Source of the DNA: Bagarius yarrelli
Taxonomy: Eukaryota > Chordata > Actinopteri > Siluriformes > Sisoridae
DNA: 64,000 nt
Reading direction: 5' to 3'
Assembly: GCA_005784505.1 (NCBI GenBank)
Contig: VCAZ01000032.1
Span: 1,413,071 to 1,477,070, forward strand
The stretch's first letter is position 1. Each line of letters starts with the position of its first letter. Made by a program: the position numbers and the translations under genes. Below are positions 23,477 through 37,100 of this stretch, piece by piece. The notes under the pieces are model-generated. The model had not been told where the DNA came from and did no database searches. It worked only from the letters and a program-made list of their open reading frames with translations.

Positions 23477-26400
23477 ATGATTCCGAACGGATATTTGATC
23501 TTTGAAGACGAAACCTTTCTGGATTCCACGGTCGCCAAAATGAATGCGCTTAGAAAGAGTGGACAGTTCTGTGATGTCAGACTGCAGGTAAACTAAAGAA
23601 ACAAAAATAAATAATATCCTCTTCTGATCATCATTAAAACGAATTTAAAAAAACTAATATCGTAAGAAGGGTTTTTTCCCTCTCAGTTTTCTACATATAG
23701 CTTCTACATAATAAAATTAAAAAACATGGATGTGCAGCCAAAAACGGCCCCGGCTGGGTTTAGCACTAACAGTTTGACCCATGTCGTCTTCAGGTGTGTG
23801 GCCATGAGCTAATGGCACACCGTGCAGTGCTGGCTTGCTGCAGCCCGTATCTGTTTGAGATCTTTAACAGTGATCTGGAGCCCCATGGTATTTCCCACGT
23901 TAAGTTTGAGGATCTGAATCCTGAGGCTGTGGAGATCCTGCTAAACTACGCCTATACTGCCCAGTAAGTCTGAGGGGGGAAATTATTTGCTTCCTGGTGC
24001 CTAAATCTAAAGGCGAATTTATTAACCTGTGCTGCATTCCTTTTTTTTTGCTCTACTTTAGGTTGAAAGCAGATAAGGAGTTGGTTAAGGAGGTCTACTC
24101 TGCAGCCAAACGGCTTAAGATGGAAAGAGTGAAGCAGGTATGATTTTAGACTGTGCAACACAGTACCAATGATTTTTAGGTATTCCATACACCAAACAAT
24201 AGAATTCTGTCAAAACATTTCTGAGCTCTATAAAAAGAGCAAGAAAAAAAAATACTTTTATAGAGCATATGTTAATTTGCCACTATAGAAGTGAAATTTA
24301 TGGCATCACAAAGATACCTTAATAATGACGCAGCTCAAAAACGACTTGACTGGTTCGTTAAGGTTATCAGAATCAGAAATAGCTTCCAGTACACACAGAC
24401 CCAAAAAAGAGAATTAAAAAACTATACATATAGTATAGATAATAGAAATGTACATTAAAAAATAAAATGCATTGTAAGTACAGTTGTGCTATAGATGATA
24501 AGGTATAAAATAAATTTATATTAATATAATAAATAAATTCAGGGATGTTCTAGGATAACAAAGGTTATTGCACATTTTATTGCACGTTTTAATAAATATA
24601 ATAATACTTCAAACAATCACTCTGTACATCCATGATAAACAAGACAAGCATCTCAGAAGCATCTCAGGTTACCAACTGACAGCCAGTAATGCTGAGTCAG
24701 CAAGGCGTAAGGTCACTTTTCAGAACCTTCCCCCAGTCGCTGTCTTTTCCAATTTCAATCTAGAAAGCAGAAAGTCACCAACCATTAAAGACCTCATTGG
24801 CACCTAAAAACAAATAAAAGCATCGACTACACCACCAGTGGTTCTCAACCTATTTTAAATGAATGCTGCCATAAGTCGAGTTGAAAAAGCTTACTGCCAC
24901 CCCCCCTTCCCTAATAATCCAGCCCACATCCCATACACACATTAAACTGGAGGGGTTTTTTTTTTCCTTAAATTTTTTTTTGGGGGTGACTGGGCAAGCT
25001 TTCACATTGAACTGCTCAATGCACACCTGTTTCTTAGCCCACTATTGAGTGTTTTTAAATGCCCCCTAGGCACCACTAAACTAAACTAATAACTAAGAAA
25101 ACATTTTTTTTTCTACCTTAGATTTGTGGCGACTACCTGCTCTCAATGATTGACTCCCAGAACGCTATTTCCTATCGCAATTTTGCCAGCAGCATGGCAG
25201 ACACCCGTCTGCTAGCCAAGATCGACTGCTACATCCAGGAACATCTTTTGGAAATCTCGGAGCAGGAGGATTTCCTTAAACTGCCTCGCTTGAAAGTGAG
25301 TAAATCAGGCTTGACTATTATTATTATATTATATTTTTATTTTGTTGTACTGATGAAATGTTGGCTGTGCGTGCAGTTGGAGGTGATGCTAGAAGATCAT
25401 TTGAGCTTGCCCAGCAATGGGAAGCTGTACTCGAAGGTGATCAATTGGGTGCAGCGGAGCCTGTGGGAGAACGGGGAGCCGCTGGAGAGACTGATGGAGG
25501 AGGTCAGTACTGCGGTCCTTTTTGAGCTGTCTCTTCTTTCTCCCCACATTCTTCTTCCGCCCCACCACCTGCTTCTTCCAAACACCGATTTGATGTTCAA
25601 AGAGCTGTGAGCTGTTCACATGTTTACACTCATCCCACAGGGTCGAAGCTTTGGTTTTGTCTATATTCCATCCTTTTTTTTGTTGTTGTTCCTTTCCTTA
25701 TGCCTCACCACAAACCTCCCCCTACCCCCCGGTTTTTTTTAAGAGTATATATTTTGTATTAGGTACAGTGCGGGGCTGTTACACACTCTGCAAAGCCGAG
25801 AGGTTAGTCTGCAGGTGAGCAGAAATCAAAAAAAAGAAAGAAAGGAAAAAAAGAGTCACCAGTTTGGGCTCATACAGTAAAGCTCAAAGTGACAGTTTTT
25901 ATTGTTTTGTTTTTTTTCTGAACAGGTGTGTGTGTGTGTATGTGCACACTTTGGGCATAAAAACTAACAGTTCTTCCTCCCCATTGATTTTTTTCTCTTT
26001 AGGTTTATTAGAGAAAACAACTGCAGGACTCTGAAGTGAATGAAGAAGCCACAGCTGAGGCCTTCCTGGGTAATGAGTCAGAAAAGAGAGAGAAAAGGCA
26101 GGGAGCCACAGCCAAAGGAGAGCTGAGCTCCCATCTGTCTGAAACAATACACACATACACACTCATCTGCACAAACGAGGTCGAAAAAACCCCTTGAACC
26201 GTTTCCCAGTGGAGAAGAAGCCTTTTAGTGCTCACGATTCTCTCCTTGTTTTAACAAATACTTAACTATTAGATTTTGTCTGTTTCAAAGGTTCATGTTC
26301 CAACCGTTGAGTGCCGAGTGTGCACGTTCATTTCAGCTGGGAGCAGAATAACCACTCTGTCTCTGCACATAAATTTGATTTTCTTTAAGATTGGCTGATG

Positions 26401-29400
26401 AGATTTCTTTTCTACTATGATGTAATTTACATAACTGTTTATCTTGGAAAAGAACCAAGTCCTCAGGCAGGACAAGAAGCAGTTTGGTTGAAGCAGGAGT
26501 GTGTGTTATCTCAGTTCAAAGTTCTCGTCAGTCGCGAAAAAGGACGCTAACCAGAAGAGCTGAAGATGGCTATACGAGCACCTTTTTTCTTCTTTTTTTT
26601 TTTCTTTTTCTCTTCTTTCTTTAACCTTAACAAATAGTTCCTGCATTGCTGGAGTATTGTTTGTTTGTGTGTGTGTTTGTGAAGTGGGGAAAACCTTGGG
26701 AGCACCAGAGAAGAACTTTTCAGTCCCACTTCCATAAAAGCCCCCTGAACAGAAGCCACATTGTGTTCAGTCTTTTAAAACGGATTTCACAGCGTTCCGC
26801 AGCCATCTTGAAACAACCCCCCACCATCCCTCCCTCCTTTTCTTTTCCCCGTCCCCTCTCTTTTTCCTTTCTTCTTCTCCGGGTGTGCTGTTGCCATGGA
26901 GACCGCCACATGGGTTTTTGTGTCGCTGTGTGTCTTGCAGGTGCAAACGCTGTACTATTCGGCCGATCACAAGCTACTCGATGGGGGCCTGCTTGAGGGC
27001 CAGGCCGAGGTGTTTGGCGCTGAGGATGACCGCATTCAGTTTGTGCAGGTACATTTAAAACCAGCACCAAACCGGTTTATTCCTGCCACTCAGTACAGCG
27101 AACGTTTTTAAAGACTCAGATTGAAATGGCTAGCTGCTTTATGGCCCAAACTGCAAAAATACATAAATACTTTACACTCTAATCCATGGGATTTTAGCAC
27201 ATCTTATGATCTAGACTGCCCAAAGACAATCATTTCTGAAGACAATGTAGTTTCTTCAGTCTGATTTGTGAGAATGCTCAGCTTTGTAGGCTGCACCTTG
27301 TAACATTGCTTTTGTGGGCCTCAGGAGAGTGTTTGTGACTGTGGGCCTTGGGAAGGGTATCTGTAGCTGCACTGTGCATTTTTTTAGAAAAAGACTCCGC
27401 GAGAGAACGTTCACAGGCAGCTGAGCAACAGCTCCTCGGGCAGCCTGTCGCCCGGCTCGGCCAAACAGGAGTGGAAGTACATCGCCTCTGAAAAGACCAC
27501 CAGTAAGTGTCCTACTTCAGTGAAACCCATAAGCTTAACAAAGATATGACCATAAATGGACACTAAAAAAAAAAAAAAAGGATAGTTTTGTACATGTAGC
27601 GTATAATTGTAAATCTATAGAAGGATATATATGTATATGTAATACACTGTTTAGTAGTCAATTCTATCTTTAAAAATATTTTTGACAAATTTTTTAAATT
27701 ATACTTGCAGACAACACATACCTGTGCCTGGCGGTGCTTAACGGCGTGCTGTGCGTCATCTTCCTGCATGGGAAAAGCAGTCCACAGGCCTCGCCCTCAG
27801 CCACACCCTGCCTGCAGAAAAGCCTGAGCTTTGAGGCTCCGTTTCTGGAAGAGGATCAGGAGCGTATACTGGCTCCTATGCACTACGCCCGCTCTGGCCT
27901 TGGCACTGCTGCGCTGAACGGGAGACTGATTGCTGCAGGTCGGTGGACATGAAACCTATGCTTTTCTAGAGACATTCAAAAGCACTTACTAATATCATAC
28001 CTTACAGTCACTTATCATCCTATCAGCATTAAATAAAGTTCAGGCTGTAAATAAAAAGTGGAAAATTTCGGAATCAATGCCAGCAGAACAGGTCTGAAAC
28101 GTTCTTAAAAATCCAGTGTTTACTAATGTTAGGTTCCGAGAGAAAGTTCCAAAAATGTGCTTGAGCATTAATTGGAACTAAGTAGCGTGTTGTCTTCGAG
28201 TCTCGTTGAATCGGGGGGAGGGGCTAAATAGATAGTGATGTCAAAGCAAGCATAGATTAAGCAAGCGGAACTTAGCCGCACTATTGCATCATAGAGTAGA
28301 ACATTTCAAAATCAGTCGTTTTGGTTGTTTTTAGAGTATCGACAAAGTTTTGATTTCTGTAACTTACAGAATGCTTCTAGAGCACAAGGATTTCTTATAT
28401 TGCCTTTTTTGTAAACTCCCGAAGCTATTAAGAGCAACAGATAATTTACAGTAAAAAGTCAAACCAGCAGTCATATCCCGGTCGACAAGATCCATTTGTC
28501 CCCTATTGTGATGTTTGACCTTTTTTTGCATGTTTGTGGATTGCTCTGCTGTCACGTGATTGGCTGACTTGTATTATAGCCGGTGTAGCACATTACTCAA
28601 TACGTACAGGGGATGTGGTAGTGCAGCGGTTGAGGTGTTAGACAGCTAATTGGATGAACAGGGTTTGATTCCCAGTACCACCACTAAGTTACCATTGCTG
28701 GGCTCCTGAGCAAGGCCCTTAACCCCCAATTGCACCTCACAAATTTTCATGAAAATGAGTGAATGGATTAATGATTAAACCTGTAGCAGAAGACTGTAGT
28801 AATGCTCTGCTTGTCAGGTGGATACAACCGTCAGGAGTGCTTGAGGACTGTGGAATGTTACGACCTGAAGACCGACAGCTGGAGTTTTATCGCACCGATG
28901 AGGACACCTCGGGCCCGCTTTCAGATGGCTGTACTTATGGTACGTATCTTCCCAACACGAAAAATAACAGTCAATGCTGTCTACAGAATGACTGCTAAAT
29001 AAAAAAATCTTTCTCAACCAATCAGGGTCAGCTGTATGTGATGGGTGGCTCAAACGGCCACTCGGACGAGCTGAGCTGTGGTGAGATGTACAATCCAGAT
29101 TCAGATGAATGGACCCAAGTGCCAGAACTTCGGACCAACCGATGCAATGCAGGTATGCAAAAAAAGCGAGGGGCATCATGACCCGTCCTGTCCGCATGTC
29201 CTGACTATATATTGACCTACTTTTGCTTTAGGTGTCTGCGCTCTCAACAACAAGCTCTATGTTGTTGGTGGCTCTGACCCCTGTGGACAGAAAGGTCTGA
29301 AGAACTGCGACACTTTTGATCCTGTGACCAAGGAGTGGACCAGCTGTGCACCGCTAAACATCAGTAAGCACCATCTCTGTTCCAAAGGTATATTTGGTCT

Positions 29401-29974
29401 GGTTCTGTAGATTAGTGTGTCAAGACTGGGTTTGTGTTTGCGTAGGGAGGCACCAGGCAGCCGTTTGCGAGTTGGATGGTTACATGTATGTGATCGGAGG
29501 AGCAGAGTCATGGAACTGTCTGAACACTGTGGAACGCTACAATCCGGAGAACAACACCTGGACCTTGGTTGCCCCCATGAACGTGGCTCGGAGAGGTGCT
29601 GGTGTGGGCATCTACGCAGGTACCCAAATTTTGATGATTAAAGATTGTTTGGGTGGTTTTTCTTTGGCAAAGCCAGTTCTGTGGTCCTACAGATCAAGTG
29701 TTTGTGTCTTCCTACAGGAAAGCTGTTTGTGGTGGGCGGCTTCGACGGCTCCCGCGCCCTGCGCTGCGTAGAGGTCTACGACCCGGCCCGTAACGAGTGG
29801 AGGATGCTCGGGAGCATGAACTCGGCGAGAAGCAATGCTGGCGTGGCTGTGCTCGGCAACCTCATCTTCGCGGTGGGAGGCTTTGATGGCAATGATTTTC
29901 TCAACACAGTGGAGGCGTACAACCCGGATTTGGACGAGTGGAGCACCTGCACCGAGGCTTTCGGCAGTGTCTGA
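23477..29974 (+). CDS. ivns1abp: Influenza virus NS1A-binding protein homologue (BTB-BACK-kelch protein), complete
   Basis: Coding exons: 23477-23587, 23794-23963, 24062-24137, 25122-25295, 25377-25502, 26941-27048, 27388-27502, 27711-27938, 28818-28939, 29026-29152, 29232-29363, 29446-29619, 29718-29974. All join in frame with GT-AG borders to 639 aa (human about 642). Residues 1-37 start MIPNGYLIFEDETF, as remembered for the family. A BTB fold spans about 20-125 (AHRAVLACCSPYLFEIFNSD), BACK about 130-240, a Ser-rich linker about 256-290, and six kelch repeats follow with Gly pairs at 370-371, 417-418, 465-466, 513-514, 561-562 and 608-609. The family binds actin, protects cells from actin instability and also acts with nuclear RNA-processing factors; BTB proteins may dimerise and bind Cul3. 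The plus-strand gene sits between minus-strand hmcn1 and swt1. Teleosts may have two copies (a/b); I cannot tell which this is. Confidence 0.95.
24836..25080 (+). repeat. hAT-type DNA transposon remnant
   Basis: Begins CAGTGGTTCTCAACC, the hallmark end of many hAT elements, followed by a C-rich stretch and a poly-T. No matching terminal repeat is clear at the other side, so this is a fragment inside ivns1abp intron 4. Confidence 0.45.
28609..28745 (+). repeat. tRNA-derived SINE, family 1, 3'-truncated
   Basis: GGATGTGGTAGTGCAGCGG head, GGGTTTGATTCCCAG B-box and CTGAGCAAGGCCCTTAACCC block. It ends about 70 bases before the exon at 28818 in ivns1abp, so the SINE forms most of the end of that intron. 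Confidence 0.8.
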
Positions 29975-31098
29975 CGGGCAGGATGGGGGTGTCTTAGTGG
30001 GTAATGTCTCTCTCAAACTAACAGGCTTAGTGACGTAATCGTGCTTCGTGATGTCGTGTATGTTAATGGGAAAGGGGAGGGGCTTTGAACTTTGTATAAC
30101 GAGGGGTGATGTGGGTCTTCAGTGAAGAGTCACTTGCAAGTGGGATAGTGGGGATGAGTGTGTTGGGGTGGGAATGTTGTTTTGGGGAGGATTTTTTTTC
30201 CACAAGTTTTTGAATTTGCCAATCTTTGCTGCAATTTTATTGATTGTACTTTTTAGTGGTTTTTAGTAATTAAGTTAGAAAAGGCTTTTCAGTAAATCAT
30301 GGACAGGATGTAATGGTTAATCTGGTTTCAGAAGACATTTCAGTTGTGCATTTTTATTTTATTTTCATTACATAAAAGCCTTACTTAACGAACAATCGTT
30401 TGCATCGCTTTTATTTTTTTTTCATTAACTGTTATGCAATCTGTAACGATGGCCTTTTTATATTTTTGATACATCGATAGACGAGCTGAGCAGACGCACA
30501 CCAACCTCAAATCAGTGCCAGTTTAGTTAAACGAGTATAAAGTATACACGATCACACACAAAGACCATGTTTCAATGCTAAGCGAAAATCTGCAGTTTGA
30601 CTAAAGTTTTTATTATTTTAGTCTGATTTTCTGTGTGAAGAATGAGGTACATAGTTCAATGTTCTTTTGCTTTTCACTGAAATGGTGAGTGAGATTCTGT
30701 ATACCACTTGTTACAAGCTGATATTTCCTAACAAATAGATCATTTCAGCCTCAAACTGTGTTCTAGTGTCTTTTTTATGACCCAGCTTGTGTGTGTTGCT
30801 GTTTTTTTTTTTTTTTAATAGAATGTGTCACTAGTTTTATCGGACTGCTATAATAAGCGCCTTTTAATTGACTAGCCCCCTAAATGGAATAGTAACAAGA
30901 TTACACTTTTTCTAAACACTAACACTGGTCTGTGTGTATCCTGTCTTAATTTGTGATTTGTCGTAATTTTCTTTTCTAACAAAGAAAAGCACCAACCATA
31001 CAAATGTCTAATTCGTTATATATTTTTTTTGGCCTGTTAGATTAACCACTCAAGGGTTACATCAGGAAGCGATACAACATTAAGTTTAATATATGATA
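29975..31098 (+). other. ivns1abp: Probable 3' untranslated region of ivns1abp
   Basis: The TGA at 29972-29974 is followed by a T-rich stretch without further exons. I found no textbook AATAAA in the first kilobase; only weaker variants (AGTAAA near 30291, TATAAA at 30537) are present. The 3' end is therefore not placed. Confidence 0.35.
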
Positions 31099-31165
31099 TA
31101 GATCTATCTATCTATCTATCTTTCTCTCTCTCTCTCTCTTTTTTTATATATATTATATATATATA
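31099..31165. repeat. Compound microsatellite (ATCT)n(CT)n(AT)n
   Basis: Four ATCT units, then about eight CT units, then a poly-T and AT run. Confidence 0.9.
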
Positions 31166-34100
31166 GCCAGGATGTTTGATCTTGCTAATCTTCCTACATT
31201 CTACCCCAGTAGCAGTATTAACTCCCTGTACGCAGCGATGACGCACACGTGGCCGTCTCAGGAATTGGGCCAGGGGGGTTAAAAGAGTTTCCGAGACTAA
31301 GTGCCAAGAGCCAGCGTGAGTCAGCCAGGGTCATTACTCAGAAATCTCGTCTTTTGAGGTCAGCTTTGGAAAATATTTTTAAGCAGCTCCTCAGTTAGGG
31401 CAATTTTTTTTTTAAACCCAAATTGCTGCAATGACCTACAGACCTAAAATTATATATGATCTATAAATAAGGAAAGGTTACTTACAAGTCCAAAGGGTTT
31501 GCTAACTCACACATCACTGATTGACCAAAAAATAAATTTTATACAAAAAACTTATGGTCTAAGGCTAAATTGAGAAAGGAAAATAAGGTTAAATTGAGGA
31601 AGGAAGATTGTAGTCAAAGTTGATTGGTATGTAGTAAATAAAACACCAGTCATTTATCGAGGTTGTGTTGTGGACAATAATTTAAGTAGGGTTAATATGG
31701 CAAAGTCAGTCTTTGTATAATTATAAGCTAGAATTAAGTTTATAGCTAGATATGGTGCTCTTTTGGATAGAAATAAGTTTAACGCTACTTGCTACAGGCT
31801 TTAATTATGTATGTTGTTTGTGGTTGACCGTTTTCTACCGATCAAAAATCACAATGAATTGATGAGACTTTGAGTTTCAGCAGCTTGGTTGGTTACCAAT
31901 TAAAAGAACATTCATATCTTGGAAATTAAAAAAAAATGGTACAGAACGTCTTCCTTCCTGGTTTGTTACTGTCAGGTGGGAGCAGATTTTTGAATGGAAT
32001 TTTTGAATGGAAAATCAAAATAAGTGAATGAAACTTTATCCTTGAAGATGTAACAGTGTATTGATGTGTTAAACTTATTCAATTTAATAGAAATATTATG
32101 CGTAACCAGATGTACATTAGGCATAATAGCTGAAACAGTTAAAACAAGTTGCCCTTCCTTTCTGCAACAACTGCCAGAGGGGAAACAATTTCGCTCATAC
32201 TGCATGTTTGGCGACAAAAAAAGGACTGTGTACAAAAGAGAAGCTTCTGGTTGTCTGTAATCAGCAAAATCGGTGAAGCTTCTGGAATGTTTTGGGGCTG
32301 GAGGTTCAGTGGATCTCGTCTGGATTAGAAACGACATATGGCCTCTGGCAGGAAGTACCAACTTGACCACATCGATGGAGCTTCTGATATGACGTTGAAC
32401 TGAACATCCTGCCAAATTATATTAAGTTTGCACAAAAGTAATATTTATCCAAAACATTTTGTGTTTGCAAGCAGTTGAACCAGAACATAAGGTTATTAGT
32501 TACTAGGTGATGTTTTTATTTTAATTAATTTTTGCTTTTCTAAATAAATCTGCATCTGAATAAATATAATTAATCAATTATTTCAATATCTTTAAATTTC
32601 CACTCTACACCCAAACAACCCTCTGAAATAGAGTGTCCCACTTTATGTAAACTCTAAACCTTTCCTGTCCGAGTTCCTGCTCGACGTGTGATTTGAATTC
32701 AGCGTGACAATCCTGCCGTGACCTCATCTCACGGTTGCATCAGCGATCTTACTTATGGTAACGTGGGGCAGTGTGTGTGTGTGCGTGCGACTAGCTTCCG
32801 TTCTGTTGTTTCAGCAAACAAAACTCACTTTCTCAAAGGAAAAAAAAAAAAAAAAAAAAGCAATGGACACGAAACGAATGACTCGGAATTAAAGCAAAAA
32901 TAAAGCTAGATTTACTAACGGTGTAAAAAAAAAATGTTGATTAAATTGCATTTGTCATACAAAACAGGCAGAAAAAACAGCATAAATTATTATACAAATA
33001 TGTCTGAATTTATATTCTGTATAAATTTGTCCGTGAACAAACTGTCCACATTTGATTTGACTAATTATTATAAATGTTAAGGCTTTAACGGCTCTAGACA
33101 TGGCCATATGTATCCAGCATCCTTTTTATTTTGAGGTAGTTTCCACATTGATCACCTGCAATGTCTACTGATAAAAACGCAAAACAACCTGCGTTCACGT
33201 CGGAATAAACAGATACAGATTTTAAAAAAACGGTAGAAATCAGATTTAACGCATAACCAGAACTCGTCTCATAGCAGCTGAAAAATAAATACTCGTCTAG
33301 GCAAATCAACCTCACAGCGATGATGTTGATCAGTGCGGTTTGGTTTAATGTCATTGGAAGCGAGATTGTTTGCTGATGTTATGTTTTCGTACCGCAGACG
33401 GCGGCTGCACAGCGATGCAGGTTCTCCCTCATTGCCATTAGCTGCGTTCCACCTATACACAGCTTCTCTCTGAAACACACAAACGTCACACATTTCAAGT
33501 GGCTATGGCACAATAAAGGATGTCTATTACCATAATTAGAAGATCTACTGTTATACGACTAATTTGATTGGTTAAATTGCGTTCCGAAAGTGCTTATATT
33601 TCATGGTGACATCATCAGCAGACATGCCAAGTGAGGTAAATTTAAGGGTTATAAATTTAGCTTCAAAATATGAAAGTATAAAACAAAAACGAAGACTAAT
33701 TTTAAAAAAAGCCTCTTTAAGGGAACATACGAATTAACCTGAGCAAGCTAAGCCAGCTAGCTAGGGAGCGACCATGCTATCTTCAAATTGCTACTGACTC
33801 TGACAATTAATTGTTTATAATAAATAAATGGCTGGTAGACGTTACATCGCAACCCATGCAATAGTGAACATTTCCGTTCCTGCAACTGGCAAACAGGAAA
33901 TGTTTCGTTGTCATGCAGGAAGTGGTTGAGCCAGCATGAAGTATACATCATCTTTTTTTTTTTAGTTGTTTTATTCCTGTAGAAGCTCAGCATGAGCAGT
34001 AGAGGGAAAAAAACCAAGGATGAACAGAGGATGCACTGTTCTCAAGCTATGAAACTTAAAACCTTTGTCTTTGACTGAATAGTTACATTCTGCTTGTATA

Positions 34101-37100
34101 CTAATCTTCGACCTGTAGACTCCCTCTAGCAATGTTGAATGTTACATAACAAAAAAATAACAGAGGAGGAGGAGGAATTTGGAGCATTTTTTTTTCTCCT
34201 CATGTCCGTTTATGTAACGGCTGTCCATAGCAGAGAAATAAGGGCAGGCTGAATCTGGCACTGATCACTGGTTTCTGGTGTGTGCCGATATCTAGTACTG
34301 GTCTGTGAGGGAGTCATGAAGACAATTTGCAGCCCTGGCACACGTCCACATCACAGAAAGAAAGCAGAAAACACCCTTACAGGCAGGGCCACCAGAAGTC
34401 ACCACAGATGCCCTTTCAAAAAATTTAACTTTTAAATGCTGATGCAAAAAAGCAAAATGACGACACTGCGCTAGGCATTAGTTATGCAACAGGACTGAAA
34501 GTCCTGAAAGAAGGCGGTGTGACGTGGGTCCTTTTAAGCTGGCTAAAAAAACAAGGTGTGCTGATGCTTTCGGAGTTATATGAAGGGATTAAATTGTGCA
34601 GTTTTGATGAAGGCCTGCTATTTGTTCCTCTGTCCAGTGTCCCTGATGACCTCCTGTACGTGTAAGTCTGTTTTACACAGCGTCGCACTGTGGTGGAGCA
34701 ATTTGCGCACCTAATTTAATTATCTGTAATTTAGAGAGCAACAAAGATCATATGACAAGAACCAACCAATCATCTTCCTCACCTATCCCATACAAGTAAA
34801 TTTTATAGCAGAGGAACAGCAACGGTTTTTATGTCATGGAAATCCCCTAATGAATTTCCTTGATTTTGTGGCGAGTGCAGTTGATGGTGCACATTAATAA
34901 GTAGTAAACTAGTGCGCCTACGATTTTCCATGCATTTTTCCATGCGATATGTGAACGCCTCCCTACTCCCGCTATTTTAGTACAAAAAAACCCCCCTAAA
35001 AACATTGCAACATGCATCACACTTTTTTTCTAGAATAGCTGTCATAACTCCAGTAACTCTAAACCACAACAATTGCAAAAACAGCCACAAAGTCCTGAAA
35101 AAAAATAAAAAGGTTTCCTTGTAAAAAACAAAAAAAAACCAAAACACTTTTTGAAATGTTTTCTTCAGTCCAAAAATCATAGTCAAAAGTAAAAAAATTA
35201 ATAAATAACTGATTGTTAATTTCCCTGAGTATTAATTTATTTAAACGCCCATTACTAATGTGTAAATAGCAATTATGCAAATCCTAACTCCACTACACAC
35301 CTACTACTACACGGTATGATTATTATCCATATTAAAGGCTAAAAAGTCGAATGCTTCAGAGATGATCTGTGATGCAACACTCCATTAGATCTATTCTGCT
35401 GCCATGGTGACCAAACACCAGCGTTTGCACACATACGTATTCAGCACAAGCTCCAGTTTTGATTACTGCAATGCGCTGCATCCATGTCCTCAATGTACAG
35501 ACTAAATTGCTTTCCTAATAAAGAGCAGTCTGGAAAATTATAATAATAGCAAAACGTCTGTGCATTTGGTCAAACATCAAATGGACTGCACTCATCCAGA
35601 CCAAAGGTTTGCGCGCTTGACCTGTCTCGGTTTTATCCTGCTGAGGTGGAGAGATGAATATAGCATGCACTAAATTATTTCTAGTGCTCTCAGACTTCTG
35701 TGGGTGTACCTGAGTCCAGCAGAGAGATTTAAGCAGGGTTTACACGGTGGGTTTTTTAATCGAAAAGGGTGGGGGAAGTGGTAGTACAGTGGTTAATTTA
35801 GTGGAATGCTACCTGGTAGATCAGGGGGTTGATTCCCAGCGCAACCAAGTTGCCATTGTTTGGACCTTGAGCAAGGCCCTTAACCCCCAATTGCTCAGTT
35901 GTCTAATGAGATAAATGTAGGTCGTTCTGGATAAGGACGTCTGACAAATGCTGTAAATATAAATGTAATCGTTCTTTTGTGACTGTTGCTTGTCAGATTG
36001 TACAACAGACAAAATGCACCAAAAACAGACGCACAACAGACGACTCATCTGATGTTTTCAGTTTTTTTTCTGTTCTGTTCACCGTTTCGGTTTCCCCGAA
36101 ATGCTTTGTTGATCTTGCGCTAATTGAGTCATCGGTTCCGGCGTTCCTATTGGTTTATGGTTTGCCGGTCATCCTAGGAAAAGTCTGAAATCTCCTGACA
36201 CTGCCAGAATTTCATCAAAGGAAAAACTAGCAAACTGATTTTAGGATCTTTCAGGATTGCAAAATTTGTCTCAGACAAACAAATCTCGGCTAAAATAACA
36301 CAGAGTAAAACTGACTTAACTCAAGCACCCTTTTGGGAGAATCTTACACAGATGCACTCTAGACTAGATGCTTTATTCGTTATTGTATGACATGTAAAAG
36401 ATCTGATCTGATATAAGCAACGTTTAAAAAAAACACTATCAGGAGCCAAGACAGCAAAACTGTGGTCTCAATGGAGAATGGCGTGTTCCTCTGAATGCCA
36501 GACATCCTTGTGACTCAGCATGTCCTAGACACTTATGCTTCACCCTTCCTAGCTGGGAATTGGAAAGTCACCAAAACTAAGTAGAGAAAAATAGTTCTCT
36601 TGCATTCAGTGAACATCTCGCACTATGAGACTCCAGAGGGCCGTCTCTATGATGAGCTCTTACTGTTTTGCCTTCAAGAGACTCATCTCAAATGTTTGCT
36701 GCCATTCATAGCTGTTCCTCAGGATTTGCTGCAGACTGGGTGTTCTGTAACGGACTACGTTCAGGTTAATAATTACTAAGCGCGAGCAAGAAACAAAGGC
36801 GTAGCGGCATTGAGTGTGCGCTTTCTGGTGTTAAATATCAGTTGGCTTGACAAAGCGCTTGAGGCACATGACAAGGTCGTCAGGACAGAACGTGTGTATT
36901 AAAAGTGTAGGTTTATGCAGTGCGTGAGAACAAAAGATGTACGAGTTAATCTGTAATCAGAGATTACACCAATGCGTGTCCAAGGTATTAACAACAAAAA
37001 AAGACTAACCATACAGCTTTGTGTACAGCTCTAGTATGGAAGGAGGACATATTAAAGGTGCAATAGGACATCTTGAAAAATACTAATTGTAGCCTGAACG

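Larger units (their letters stand above)
18773..23480 (+). promoter_or_regulatory. Spliced 20-codon upstream ORF whose stop overlaps the ivns1abp start
   Basis: The ATG at 18773 in exon 1 reads 11 codons to the donor at 18805, joins exon 2 at 23451 in phase 0, then reads 9 more codons to TGA at 23478-23480. That TGA shares TG with the main ATG at 23477-23479 (ATGA). Such overlap is the classic layout for termination-reinitiation coupling. The prediction depends on exon 1 splicing directly to the 23451 acceptor. Confidence 0.5.

Noticed and set aside
31972..32415. 147-codon minus-strand open frame downstream of ivns1abp
   Set aside because: No domain or compositional sign of coding; no matching exon partners nearby.
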